Both the position numbers and the translations under genes were made by a program. DNA of 39,609 bases, taken from assembly GCA_964556565.1 (NCBI GenBank), contig CAZKWF010000011.1, positions 1 through 39,609 on the forward strand, in the 5' to 3' direction. Shown here piece by piece: positions 15,795 through 23,336 of this stretch; positions within the stretch are counted from its first letter, which is position 1, and each line of letters begins with the position of its first letter. This DNA is from SOJZ01 sp964556565 (GTDB lineage Archaea > Thermoproteota > Bathyarchaeia > Bathyarchaeales > Bathyarchaeaceae). Under the pieces are notes generated by a model that was not told the origin of the DNA, ran no database searches, and was given only the letters and a program-made list of their open reading frames with translations.

Positions 15795-16984
15795 TATTCT
15801 TTCAACTCCTTTGGGGTTAAGGGTGACATTCTTCTTAGTCTTTTAACTATATCGGGCATTATCCTTATCACATGGTTTACTGCTTCTTCAGTGTTTTGCT
15901 TGCCTAGTGTAAACAATAATGAACCATGAGCCTCTTCATGTTTCAACCCAATAGCTCTTAGCACATGAGAAGGTTCTAGAGTCTTTGCAGTGCATGCTGA
16001 ACCTGAGGACGCCGCAACTCCTTTCATGTCCAAGTCCAGCAATATTGATTCGCCCTCAATGAAGCTGTATCTTACCGCAGCATTGTTGGGTAACCGTTTG
16101 GTTGGATGCCCATTCAGAAACGAGTATGGGATGTGGTCAAGTAAGCCGTTGATGAGTTTCTCTCTCAGTTTCTTCAACCGTTCACTTTCAGTGAGCATTT
16201 CTTTTCTTGCTATCTCTGCGGCTTTTCCTAACCCTACGATGCCAGGAAGATTTTCTGTTCCCGACCTTAAGCCTCGTTCTTGTCCTCCCCCATGAATTGA
16301 CGGTTCTAATCGTGTACCCTTTCTTATGTAAAGAGCACCCGCGCCTTTGGGTCCGTACATATCATTGGAAGACATGGTAAGCAGATCTATGCCCTCATTG
16401 TTCACATCTATTGGAACCTGCCCATTTGCGGCCGTAGCATCGACATGCAGGTAGGCTTTTTTCCTGTGCACCATTTGACTGATTTTTTTTATAGGTTGAA
16501 TTGTGCCAATTTCGCCATTTGCATACATAATAGAAACCAAGGTTGTTTCGCTGGTCAATTCTTTTTCTAGACTTCTGAGGTCCACAAATCCGTACTTATC
16601 AACTGGAAGGGAAGTAACTTTGAATCCCTTTGTCGTTAAGAGCTTGCACGGGTTAAGAACTGACATGTGTTCTATGCTTGACGTTATTATATGTGTTCCT
16701 CGGTCTTTGTTGCGGTAAGCGACCCCTTTAATTGCCATGTTGTTGCTTTCCGTTGCGCCTGACGTGAAGATTATTGATTCTTTTCTTTCAGCGTTGATTA
16801 ATTCTACAACTTTTGTTCTCGCCTCTTCTATAGCTCGCCTTGCCTCTTGGCCAAATGAGTGAACGGAAGAAGGATTACCATAGAGTGATTTCATATAGGG
16901 CAACATAGCCTCTAGTACGCAAGGATCAACAGGTCTCCCCGCCGTATGATCCATATAGATGCGTTTTGCTCTTGACATACTCAT
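15794..16984 (-). CDS. IscS-like protein lacking the PLP lysine
   Basis: 396 residues, aminotransferase class V fold of cysteine desulfurases. Present: SGATESNNMAIKGV, IEHMSVL with the catalytic His106, Asp182, the loop ASSGSACTAKT with active Cys331 and LRSGTENLPGI. Absent: the Schiff-base Lys. The usual SxHKxYGPKG reads SSNDMYGPKG, with Asp208 for Lys and Asn207 for His. The PLP-stacking Gln is Ala185 (DATAANG), and the GSLRFSLGR element reads GSLLFTLGK. The same substitutions are known in Archaeoglobus fulgidus IscS, reported to have no desulfurase activity and to assemble with IscU. It probably acts as an IscU partner, perhaps supplying Cys331 as a cluster ligand. Confidence 0.9.
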   Translation of the reverse strand: MSMSRAKRIYMDHTAGRPVDPCVLEAMLPYMKSLYGNPSSVHSFGQEARRAIEEARTKVVELINAERKESIIFTSGATESNNMAIKGVAYRNKDRGTHIITSSIEHMSVLNPCKLLTTKGFKVTSLPVDKYGFVDLRSLEKELTSETTLVSIMYANGEIGTIQPIKKISQMVHRKKAYLHVDATAANGQVPIDVNNEGIDLLTMSSNDMYGPKGAGALYIRKGTRLEPSIHGGGQERGLRSGTENLPGIVGLGKAAEIARKEMLTESERLKKLREKLINGLLDHIPYSFLNGHPTKRLPNNAAVRYSFIEGESILLDLDMKGVAASSGSACTAKTLEPSHVLRAIGLKHEEAHGSLLFTLGKQNTEEAVNHVIRIMPDIVKRLRRMSPLTPKELKE

Positions 16985-16988
16985 TCAC

Positions 16989-17357
16989 TCAAAAACATAG
17001 AATTGCATCAGCATCTAGTGTCAAATCATTCAACGTTGCAGCACCGACAACTTCAGCTTCAGGTATGAAGTCTCCGCGGGAAAGCCCTAATAGTTGCGTG
17101 CTTTGTTCACAAACGAGCAGTCTAACTCCTGCTTTTGTCGCCTGATCCACTACCTCTTTGAGTGATGGGAAGCTGCCTAGTTTGATCTTTTCCGCTTCTC
17201 CTTTTTTGACTACAGTGACGCCCTTTATGAGGAAGTAGATGGTTGCTTCTATGTTCATCATTGCTGCTGTAGTAGCCAAAATAAATGGCGCATAAGTGCG
17301 TTCCGGCGTGTCAACTCCGCTTGTTTGAACGTACAATATCTTTTTTTTCTGTGACAT
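16989..17357 (-). CDS. DsrE-family sulfur-relay protein
   Basis: 122 residues from ATG 17357 (GTGAGGA lies upstream; a GTG at 17369 in the same frame is inside that site). The fold markers ILYVQTSGVDTPERTYAPFILATTAAMM, and LLVCEQSTQLLGL with a Cys in the position of the DsrE sulfur-accepting Cys, put it in the DsrE/DsrF family. It lies between TusA and the IscS-like gene, 4 bp from the latter, in one operon. Persulfide transfer from TusA to this protein is the standard relay; it may supply sulfur where the desulfurase cannot. Confidence 0.85.
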   Translation of the reverse strand: MSQKKKILYVQTSGVDTPERTYAPFILATTAAMMNIEATIYFLIKGVTVVKKGEAEKIKLGSFPSLKEVVDQATKAGVRLLVCEQSTQLLGLSRGDFIPEAEVVGAATLNDLTLDADAILCF

Positions 17358-17378
17358 ACTATTCCTCACTTCAACTGG

Positions 17379-17615
17379 TCATTTCACCTTTTTTATCAAT
17401 ATTCGAACAGTATTTCCATCCTTACTTACGTTTACTATCTCTTGTTCTAAATGCTTTACGAGACTCCGTATATCCACCTCTGCTGCTGGATCATCAGCTA
17501 GAACTTCCAGAATTTCTCCGATCCTAATGTCATCCAATTCCATTCTTGTTCTAAAGACAGGCTCAGGACAGTATAAACCCAGACAATCTAAAGTCCTATC
17601 AGGTTTAACCTTCAA
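17379..17615 (-). CDS. tusA: TusA/SirA-family sulfur carrier
   Basis: 78 residues from TTG with GAGGAAG upstream. The signature LDCLGLYCPEPVFRTR contains the conserved CPxP with the sulfur-carrying Cys, followed by the family's DDIRIGEILEVLADDPAAEVDI. TusA proteins carry persulfide sulfur. It is the first gene of the five-gene run to 15257; 21 bp separate it from dsrE. Confidence 0.9.
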   Translation of the reverse strand: MKVKPDRTLDCLGLYCPEPVFRTRMELDDIRIGEILEVLADDPAAEVDIRSLVKHLEQEIVNVSKDGNTVRILIKKVK

Positions 17616-17820
17616 GATGCTTCCTCAAACAAGAGTGTTCAGAAATGAAAATAAAGATTCCCTGTGAGTGCTTATGCTCGCGCTTAGGCTACTTGGACAC
17701 ATGCATGTGAGATTGGGACGTTAAATAATGTTAAGCGTTCAAGAACCCTTCACGATCTATGTTAGACCACTTATGCATGCAATACAGAGCTTTTAGGTGC
17801 ACGTTAAAAGGAGTGAACGG

Positions 17821-18204
17821 TTATTTTGGTTCTAACTCTTTGTGTTCTTTCAGCCATTTTGAAACTGCTTTGTATATGGGATGTGCGCCGACATTAATTA
17901 TCGGGACTTTTACATTTGTCTCTTTTATAATAATCACTTCTTTAAACTCAGGCATTAGTGCCCATTCTACTGATGACCAATGAACTACACCCTCTAATTT
18001 TTCTTTTATGACATCCTTTGTTTCAAACATCGTTGAACTAGAAAACACAATCCCTCCCACCCAAAGTAAGGGGTCACCCAATCCACCTGGTTCCACACCT
18101 AAACTCTGAAGTTTCACCAAATCGTCTAAAGCATATTTGACTATTTCATGTATGACTATTTTTTTCCAAGGCTCGTAAACAACTTCCACCATTCTTGACC
18201 CCAT
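17821..18204 (-). CDS. Hypothetical protein
   Basis: 127 residues, two nearby ATGs (18204 and 18192). The sequence begins EVVYEPWKKIVIHEIVKYALDDLVKLQ, has GGLGDPLLWVGGIVF in the middle, and ends with VIIIKETNVKVPIINVGAHP. It is soluble and mixed alpha/beta. I do not recognise the family. It stands alone on the strand, about 200 bp upstream of tusA and 190 bp downstream of the desulfoferrodoxin stop. Confidence 0.7.
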   Translation of the reverse strand: MGSRMVEVVYEPWKKIVIHEIVKYALDDLVKLQSLGVEPGGLGDPLLWVGGIVFSSSTMFETKDVIKEKLEGVVHWSSVEWALMPEFKEVIIIKETNVKVPIINVGAHPIYKAVSKWLKEHKELEPK

Positions 18205-18393
18205 TAATGACAGTTAAGAACCCTTATTATGGTTTACTAGCGTGTGCTATATGCCTTCACCAAACGTTTTTTGGTTTTGACTAGACCACGCAATAGGATT
18301 CCAATGGGCTATCTTGGTTTAACAACCATACCTTAAGTGGACCACCAAAAAAAAGAGGATAATGCGAAAATGTTTTCACTCGTCTGTCAGATT

Positions 18394-18771
18394 CTATTTT
18401 GATTTCCAAAGCCCGTGGATGCTACAGTATTCTCTTGCCTTTATTTTCTCCGCTGTGGTTTCGAACTCTGCTTCTGGCTTGTCTCCTGGTTCTAAGAATT
18501 TTCTGCAAGTTTTGCCGTCGGCAATTATTTCTATCCACTCAATGTAATGCTTCTGCTCCATGGGATGCGGAACACTGCCAACCTTAACCTTCACTTTGTT
18601 CCCGACCTTTTCCATTACTGGAACATGTTTTTCCAAGCCAACGTCTTCGATTTTCTCTGTAAGTAATTCCATTGGTTGACCACAGCAGACGAGTTGTCCT
18701 ACTCCGGTGTGTATGACTTCGACGATGTTGCCGCAGACGTTGCATTTGTAAATTTGCTTTAGTTTGGTCAT
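18394..18771 (-). CDS. dfx: Desulfoferrodoxin (superoxide reductase)
   Basis: 125 residues. The N-terminal desulforedoxin domain has CNVC near residue 10 and CCGQPM near 29, the four Cys of the Fe(SCys)4 centre I. The C-terminal neelaredoxin domain binds catalytic iron through EKHVPV, HPMEQKHYIEWIEI and YCSIHGLW, all present. It reduces superoxide to peroxide without making oxygen, using rubredoxin electrons; a rubredoxin lies at 21416-21577. Its ATG overlaps the stop of the upstream encapsulated-ferritin-like gene (ATGA), so they are coupled. Confidence 0.95.
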   Translation of the reverse strand: MTKLKQIYKCNVCGNIVEVIHTGVGQLVCCGQPMELLTEKIEDVGLEKHVPVMEKVGNKVKVKVGSVPHPMEQKHYIEWIEIIADGKTCRKFLEPGDKPEAEFETTAEKIKAREYCSIHGLWKSK

Positions 18772-19049
18772 TCGATTATCTCCTCAACTTCTTCTTTACC
18801 TTTCTCCAACTCTTCAACTTGTTCCTTGTCTTCTTTTAGCAGTAAGGTTTGGAACTCTCCCACATGCGTTTTCTCTTCTTTGGCCACATCAAGCAGAATC
18901 TTTTTGATGCCTTCGTTATCCGTCGCGGCTGCCAGTTGTTCATACAGGCTTATTGCGTCCAGTTCAGCTATCACTGCAACTCTCAGTATTTCACGGTCCA
19001 GATGCTTCTTCGAAACTTTCTCTAACTGTATAGGTATTTGGGATAACAC
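18768..19049 (-). CDS. Encapsulated-ferritin-like (EncFtn-type) protein
   Basis: 93 residues from GTG with AGGTGG upstream. The core REILRVAVIAELDAISLYEQL, and ILLDVAKEEKTHVGEF, closely resembles the ferritin-like domain fused to the N terminus of the Pyrococcus furiosus encapsulin shell, and the bacterial EncFtn family. Metal ligands would be Glu in AELDA, and Glu/His in KEEKTH. Unlike the Pyrococcus protein, no shell domain follows: the frame stops and superoxide reductase begins. The acidic tail may be a targeting or dimer segment. The likely job is ferroxidase activity on iron released during oxidative stress. Confidence 0.75.
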   Translation of the reverse strand: MLSQIPIQLEKVSKKHLDREILRVAVIAELDAISLYEQLAAATDNEGIKKILLDVAKEEKTHVGEFQTLLLKEDKEQVEELEKGKEEVEEIIE

Positions 19050-19168
19050 TTTCTCAAACCACCTTCTTGACTTCGTTCACAACTATCTATTATTTTTTTT
19101 GACAAACATAAGAGTAAGCCTCAAACAGGGTAGCACATACGTCAACGCATACTCCGTCGCCGCTACAT

Positions 19169-19648
19169 TCATCCTCCAGGCGCTCCGTGGAATGGAACAT
19201 TTTTCCAGAGAATCTCCCACCAATCTTCCTCTGTGATTGTTTCTCCTCTAACGAGAATTTCCAGAACTTCCTTCAAGAGTTGATGATGCCTTTTCTCATC
19301 CAGCAATATTGCACTCACGAGAAGCTTAACCTTCTCGTTTTCAATGTTTGGCATTTTCTTTTGGATTTTCCCAATCAGCTCTGCTTCCATGCGCATATGC
19401 TTTTCCACAAGTTCTATCTGTTTGTCAAGATTTTCTTGTGTCAGAGCAGGGGAAACACTAGTTAGCAGACTAATGGCCGCACCGTACATCTCCGCATGCT
19501 TTTTAGAATCCAAAGATATTCCTTTTAGAACTCCCTTGACAGCTGGATTTCTTATTTCACTCAAGGCTTCCCTCAGCGAGTTTACAATCTCATTTTCAAT
19601 ATCAACCTGTTTCTTGAAAAAGCCTACTAATTCATCCTTTGAAATCAA
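19169..19648 (-). CDS. Ferritin-like four-helix protein, paralogue of 4945-5415
   Basis: 159 residues from TTG 19648. The open frame extends nine codons upstream, but AAGGAGGTGA lies within that extension and points to the TTG. Helix B contains ISLDSKKHAEMYGAA and helix D ILLDEKRHHQLLKEVLEIL, the (D/E)xxxH motifs of the ferritin-like fold; helices A and C carry DIENEIVNSL and KHMRMEAELIG. The ending WWEILW repeats the Trp motif of the 4945-5415 protein. It follows ferritin by 26 bp. Iron storage or peroxide protection is likely; whether it mineralises iron is open. Confidence 0.75.
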   Translation of the reverse strand: MISKDELVGFFKKQVDIENEIVNSLREALSEIRNPAVKGVLKGISLDSKKHAEMYGAAISLLTSVSPALTQENLDKQIELVEKHMRMEAELIGKIQKKMPNIENEKVKLLVSAILLDEKRHHQLLKEVLEILVRGETITEEDWWEILWKNVPFHGAPGG

Positions 19649-19674
19649 GCATTCACCTCCTTTTGGTTGTTTCA

Positions 19675-20205
19675 CTACTCTCCCGCTACACCCTCTTTAG
19701 ATGTCGCTGGGGGCGTAAACACACGTGCTGCAAGTTCTTTGTCAATCATAAACAGTCCATTACCTTCTTTTCCAACAAGCTTCAGCTTAGAGACGATGTC
19801 ATTGTCGTTAGCTTCCTCTTCGATCTGTTCGGTAACAAACCACTGGAGAAAGATGTTTGTGGCATGATCCTTTTCCTTAACCGAAAGGTCAACGAGATCA
19901 TTAATGCACTTTGTAATAAACCTCTCATGTTTCAAGGTCTTTTCAAACATATCTAAAGGCGATCCGAATTCTGCAGGTGGCTCTGCAACAGCCATGAGTT
20001 TTACCTGTCCGCCTTGGTCGTTGATGTAGTCGTAGATTTTCATAGTGTGCGTCATCTCTTCCTGATACTGAACCATAAACCAATTGGCAAACCCCTTAAG
20101 TCCAATGAAGGTGCTGTAAGCAGACATAGACAGGTACAGATATGCTGAATACAGCTCGTTGTTGATCTGCTCATTCAACGCCTTTACCATTCTCTTATTT
20201 AGCAT
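19675..20205 (-). CDS. Ferritin
   Basis: 176 residues, the normal size of a bacterial-type non-haem ferritin. Ferroxidase-site residues are recognisable: Glu in NNELYSAYLYL, Glu and His in QYQEEMTHTMKIYDYI, Glu in KTLKHERFITK and WFVTEQIEEE. The cage stores iron after oxidation by oxygen or peroxide. The ATG has a perfect AAGGAGGTGA. It lies between the flavodiiron protein (15 bp upstream) and a second ferritin-like gene, so iron is captured by the same transcript that removes oxygen. Confidence 0.95.
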   Translation of the reverse strand: MLNKRMVKALNEQINNELYSAYLYLSMSAYSTFIGLKGFANWFMVQYQEEMTHTMKIYDYINDQGGQVKLMAVAEPPAEFGSPLDMFEKTLKHERFITKCINDLVDLSVKEKDHATNIFLQWFVTEQIEEEANDNDIVSKLKLVGKEGNGLFMIDKELAARVFTPPATSKEGVAGE

Positions 20206-20220
20206 ATCGTCACCTCCTTT

Positions 20221-21408
20221 TCAGTTCGTTAAGTTATGTTCCTTATGCTTGTTTAGGATTTCATCAGCTAATCTGTCTAACGCCCCAAAATCCTGTTCTT
20301 TTGGAAACCCTTTTATGACAACGGGCTCAAGCAACTCAACCTTTAGGTTAGACAGCATCCGTGTGATTTGTTCCACCATCTTCCCACCCCAGCCATAAGA
20401 CCCGATTATTGATGCAAACTTCAGTTTTGGCCTCAAAGCATTTGCAAGATAAACCGCATAAACAACATTCGGATGCGGTCCAACTAAGACTGTGGGTGAC
20501 CCTATCACAATTGTAGCGGCGTCCACTAATGCCATTGCCAATTTTCCAATATCTACTTTAGCCAGATTGAATTGTTTCACGGTTATGCCTCGTTCAACTA
20601 AAGCAGCAACGAAGTATTCCACCATCTTCTTGGTGCTGCCGTGCATTGATGTGTAAGGCAATACAACGATGTTTTTAGGCGGGGCGTCAACCCAGTCTTT
20701 GTACGCTTCAAGTATAAACCCTGGCTTATCATAGAGTGGCCCATGGCTTGGCGCTATCACGTCTATTTGTATATCTTTCATTTTCTCTAGATTCTTCTGA
20801 ATTACCGTTTTAAACGGCATCATGATTTCGGCATAATATCTCTTAGCCGCCTCATAAACTGTTGCTTCATCGGTTACGTACAAATTGGATGTTGCAAGGT
20901 GAGAGCCAAAAAAATCGCAGGTGAAGAGTATCTTGTCTTCTCTTAGGTATGTGAGCATTGTTTCTGGCCAATGAACCCAAGGGGCATAGATAAACTCTAA
21001 GGTTTTATCCCCCAACGAGAGGGTTCCCCCATCTTTCACAGTTGTGATTTTGCTTTCAGGAATTAGGAGCAAGTTCGTGAGCAGATCTTTACATTTAGGA
21101 GTTGTAACAACCATGGCATTCGGATAAAGCTTCAATATTTGAGGTAATGTTCCTGAATGGTCTTGTTCCGCATGATGTGCAATAACATAATCTATGTTTT
21201 TAACACCCAGCTGATTCAGGTTGTCTATCAACACGCTTGCCATAGGTGGGTCAACAGTGTCTATCAAAGCTGTTTTTTTGCTGCCCTTGACTAGATAAGC
21301 GTTATAACTTGTTCCATCAGGAAGCGGAATAAGCTCGTCAAAAAGTCGCCTATCCCAATCGACTGCTCCAACCCAGTAAATATTTGCCTTCAATTTCCTC
21401 GGCTTCAT
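20221..21408 (-). CDS. fprA: FprA-type flavodiiron protein
   Basis: 395 residues. The N-terminal metallo-beta-lactamase-like domain carries the di-iron ligands in HHAEQDHSG (HxExD), DFFGSH and the His of APSHGP. The C-terminal flavodoxin domain starts at NIVVLPYTSMHGSTKKM, the FMN loop. Such proteins reduce oxygen to water, or nitric oxide to nitrous oxide, using F420H2 or rubredoxin. The rubredoxin gene is 7 bp upstream, which suggests a rubredoxin-fed oxygen reductase. The length is typical for a class A member. Confidence 0.95.
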   Translation of the reverse strand: MKPRKLKANIYWVGAVDWDRRLFDELIPLPDGTSYNAYLVKGSKKTALIDTVDPPMASVLIDNLNQLGVKNIDYVIAHHAEQDHSGTLPQILKLYPNAMVVTTPKCKDLLTNLLLIPESKITTVKDGGTLSLGDKTLEFIYAPWVHWPETMLTYLREDKILFTCDFFGSHLATSNLYVTDEATVYEAAKRYYAEIMMPFKTVIQKNLEKMKDIQIDVIAPSHGPLYDKPGFILEAYKDWVDAPPKNIVVLPYTSMHGSTKKMVEYFVAALVERGITVKQFNLAKVDIGKLAMALVDAATIVIGSPTVLVGPHPNVVYAVYLANALRPKLKFASIIGSYGWGGKMVEQITRMLSNLKVELLEPVVIKGFPKEQDFGALDRLADEILNKHKEHNLTN

Positions 21409-21415
21409 TTCCTAT

Positions 21416-21577
21416 TTATTCCACCTTTTCAAACTGATCTTTCGTTACTCCGCAAACTGGGCAGATCCAGTCATCTGGCAGTTCTTCAAACGGGGTTCCC
21501 GGTTTTATTCCGGATTCGGGATCACCCTCCTCCGGGTCATATATATACCCGCAAACAGTGCATCTGTATTTAACCAT
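21416..21577 (-). CDS. Rubredoxin
   Basis: 53 residues: CTVCGYIYDPEEGDPESGI, then DDWICPVCGVTKDQFEKVE, with two CxxC(G) loops that bind one iron, and the conserved aromatic and Pro residues. It carries single electrons to the flavodiiron protein and the superoxide reductase encoded just downstream. It starts one base after the stop of the flavin reductase gene, with AGGAGGCGA as ribosome site. Confidence 0.95.
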   Translation of the reverse strand: MVKYRCTVCGYIYDPEEGDPESGIKPGTPFEELPDDWICPVCGVTKDQFEKVE

Positions 21578-21578
21578 T

Positions 21579-22097
21579 TTATCGCCTCCTTTCTTCTTTT
21601 ATATAAGTTGGAGCTGCCTTAGGAGTTACCCCCCTCTTCATATCATGGTAATAAGCATAGGTCATAGGTTCCTCATTAGTCAAGATTTCGGCATCAACCA
21701 ATTTACCAATGAAAATGATGTGTGTACCTGCATCAACTTCTCTAATCACTTCAGCCTCTACGTATGCAACTGCATGATCCAAAACTATTGGTGCACCAGT
21801 TCTGCCAACTTTATAATTTATTCCTTTGAATTTGTCTATGTCCCTTCCAGATCGGAATCCGAAATGACCTATAAACTTTAATGGCGTATTCTTTGAAAGA
21901 ACCGAAACGGCAAAGACGTTGCTTTCTCGGATAAACTCGTGCGTGAAGTTTTGCTTATTAATACTCGCCGCTATTGTTGCCGGTTCAGATGCTACTTGAA
22001 ATACTGTATTAGCAATCTGACCGTTGAAACTATCACTTTTTCTAGAAGTTACGACATACAAGCCATAACTAATTTTATGCAATGCTTCAAGATTCAT
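21579..22097 (-). CDS. Flavin reductase-like (flavoredoxin-type) protein
   Basis: 172 residues with the split-barrel FMN fold: LHKISYGLYVVTSRKSD at the start, NTVFQVASEPATIAASINKQN for flavin contact, FAVSVLSKNTPL, and the conserved C-terminal EEPMTYAYYHDMKRG. Such proteins appear fused to, or next to, rubredoxin and flavodiiron proteins and pass electrons from NAD(P)H to rubredoxin. It is first in the series flavin reductase, rubredoxin, FprA, ferritin, giving a complete path from reduced nucleotide to oxygen. Confidence 0.9.
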   Translation of the reverse strand: MNLEALHKISYGLYVVTSRKSDSFNGQIANTVFQVASEPATIAASINKQNFTHEFIRESNVFAVSVLSKNTPLKFIGHFGFRSGRDIDKFKGINYKVGRTGAPIVLDHAVAYVEAEVIREVDAGTHIIFIGKLVDAEILTNEEPMTYAYYHDMKRGVTPKAAPTYIKEERRR

Positions 22098-22144
22098 GTC
22101 TCTACCTCAGATTCTTTTGAGATATTCTACGTCATTCATCTTTG

Positions 22145-22249
22145 TCATTCTTCTACATGCTTTAATTTATAGCTTATTTTCACACCGGGCTTCTCGAAAA
22201 GCTTCCCAACAGGACAGTTTTCACGAGTCAGTTCAAAAATTCTCGACAT
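22145..22249 (-). pseudogene. Probable remnant of an OsmC-family protein
   Basis: A 34-codon frame encodes IFELTRENCPVGKLFEKPG and ISYKLKHVEE. ENCPVGKLF resembles the C-terminal CPV motif of OsmC/Ohr peroxide-detoxifying proteins, where the second active Cys lies, followed by their last strands. The N-terminal two thirds are absent or broken: upstream of 22249 there are stops in this frame, and only a short GSIVYDLERA-like piece in another frame recalls the family. I read it as decayed, next to an operon for the same stress, but the match is by eye. Confidence 0.3.
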
Positions 22250-22368
22250 CCAGCCTAGCCCTCTCTAAATCATACACGATGCTTCCCTCAAAGGCGATTG
22301 CCTCACCTTCCGTCTAATCTCCATAAACTAACCTTTTATTCTTTGCATACATGCCTATTCAAAACTGA

Positions 22369-22424
22369 CTACCCCTCCCCCCGTATAGGGGGTCTAATAA
22401 GAGAGAATAACACAAATAACGTAG
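22369..22424. repeat. Hairpin-tail repeat, copy 1
   Basis: CCCCC (22378-22382) and GGGGG (22388-22392) form a hairpin with loop GTATA, followed by TCTAATAAGAGAGAATAAC and AAATAACGTAG. A similar unit (CTCCC...GGGAG, TTTAAAGAGAGAGA, AATAACATTG) is at 30536-30591. It precedes the zinc-ribbon gene by about 80 bp. Confidence 0.5.
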
Positions 22425-22501
22425 CAAACACGCGCACACGCAAAAACACAGCACATATAAACAACCACGCATTATATCGAACATTCCACGAGGAATCAAC
22501 C

Positions 22502-22687
22502 GTGACAGAACAAACAACAACCACCATGCCCACATGCACATCATGCCACAGAATCATAGCCCCAACAACAGAAGCAACAAAATTCCCATGCCCAAGCTGC
22601 GGAGAAATAATCATATGGCGCTGCTCAAAATGCCGAAAATTCGGAAGACCATACCGCTGCCCCAAGTGCGGATTCACAGGACCTTAG
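22502..22687 (+). CDS. Small zinc-ribbon protein (HVO_2753-like)
   Basis: 61 residues from GTG 22502 with GAGGA 8 nt upstream, or 53 from an internal ATG. It has four Cys pairs: CTSC, CPSC, CSKC and CPKC, in PCPSCGEIIIWRCSKCRKFG and RCPKCGFTGP, the pattern of the archaeal double zinc-ribbon family typified by haloarchaeal HVO_2753. The function is unknown, with RNA binding often suggested. A TATA element (CATATAAAC) is at 22454-22462. The longer open frame back to 22298 is not supported. Confidence 0.85.
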   Translation: MTEQTTTTMPTCTSCHRIIAPTTEATKFPCPSCGEIIIWRCSKCRKFGRPYRCPKCGFTGP

Positions 22688-22810
22688 GAGAAAATTCTTA
22701 GGCATTTACTGCAAGCACTCCTACACACATCATAAATAAACTGCGCTTCGCCTAGTGAGATAATTTTAAATGGTTTCTATCCTCTGTTTTCATTAGAGGC
22801 TTTATGATAG

Positions 22811-23320
22811 ATGAAATTGCTAGATGCAAAGAACTGGGTTTCAGTCTATAGCATGAAGCTCCGCAAAGCCGTTGAAAACAAGATGTTCCCACATTTTCTA
22901 GCTACATTTCAATGGGCCTCACTAGTCGTAAGCCTAGCTTTCAACCTGAACATCTCGGTTGCCGTGACTGGAGCAATAGCAAACGGCGGACTCAAAGTAA
23001 TCATGCTTTTCCATATTTGGATGCTTTTGTTTGCAGCTGTTTTGTGCCTAATATTCTATAGAATAAGAAAAGAAGGAATCGCAGAGAGAAGCATTATCAG
23101 CATATCAATGATAACAATCTTATTTTCAACTGTAAATATTTCTCTCCATTTCGTTAACGATTTCGTTTTGTTAATGAAAGCCACAGAAGTGGTTACGTGG
23201 TGTTTATACAACAGCATGTTTTCCGCGAGTATTTACAAGATCTCAACTGTGTTTCTATTGCCAGCTCTAATGAGACCTAAGAAAATTGAGAGAGAAACAC
23301 TTCACAACGACAAGAAATAA
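22811..23320 (+). CDS. Hypothetical membrane protein with four helices
   Basis: 169 residues. After a basic N terminus (MKLLDAKNWVSVYSMKLRKA) come about four hydrophobic segments: FLATFQWASLVVSLAF, VIMLFHIWMLLFAAVLCLIF, SIISISMITILFSTVNISL and the one ending VFLLPALM. No family is recognised. It ends 16 bp before the transglutaminase gene and is probably the first gene of that operon, so it may be a membrane partner. Confidence 0.7.
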   Translation: MKLLDAKNWVSVYSMKLRKAVENKMFPHFLATFQWASLVVSLAFNLNISVAVTGAIANGGLKVIMLFHIWMLLFAAVLCLIFYRIRKEGIAERSIISISMITILFSTVNISLHFVNDFVLLMKATEVVTWCLYNSMFSASIYKISTVFLLPALMRPKKIERETLHNDKK

Positions 23321-23336
23321 TGGGCCAGGGTTGAAA

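Noticed and set aside
22298..22501. N-terminal extension of the zinc-ribbon gene
   Set aside because: It runs through the hairpin repeat and the TATA box; the GTG at 22502 has a ribosome site.
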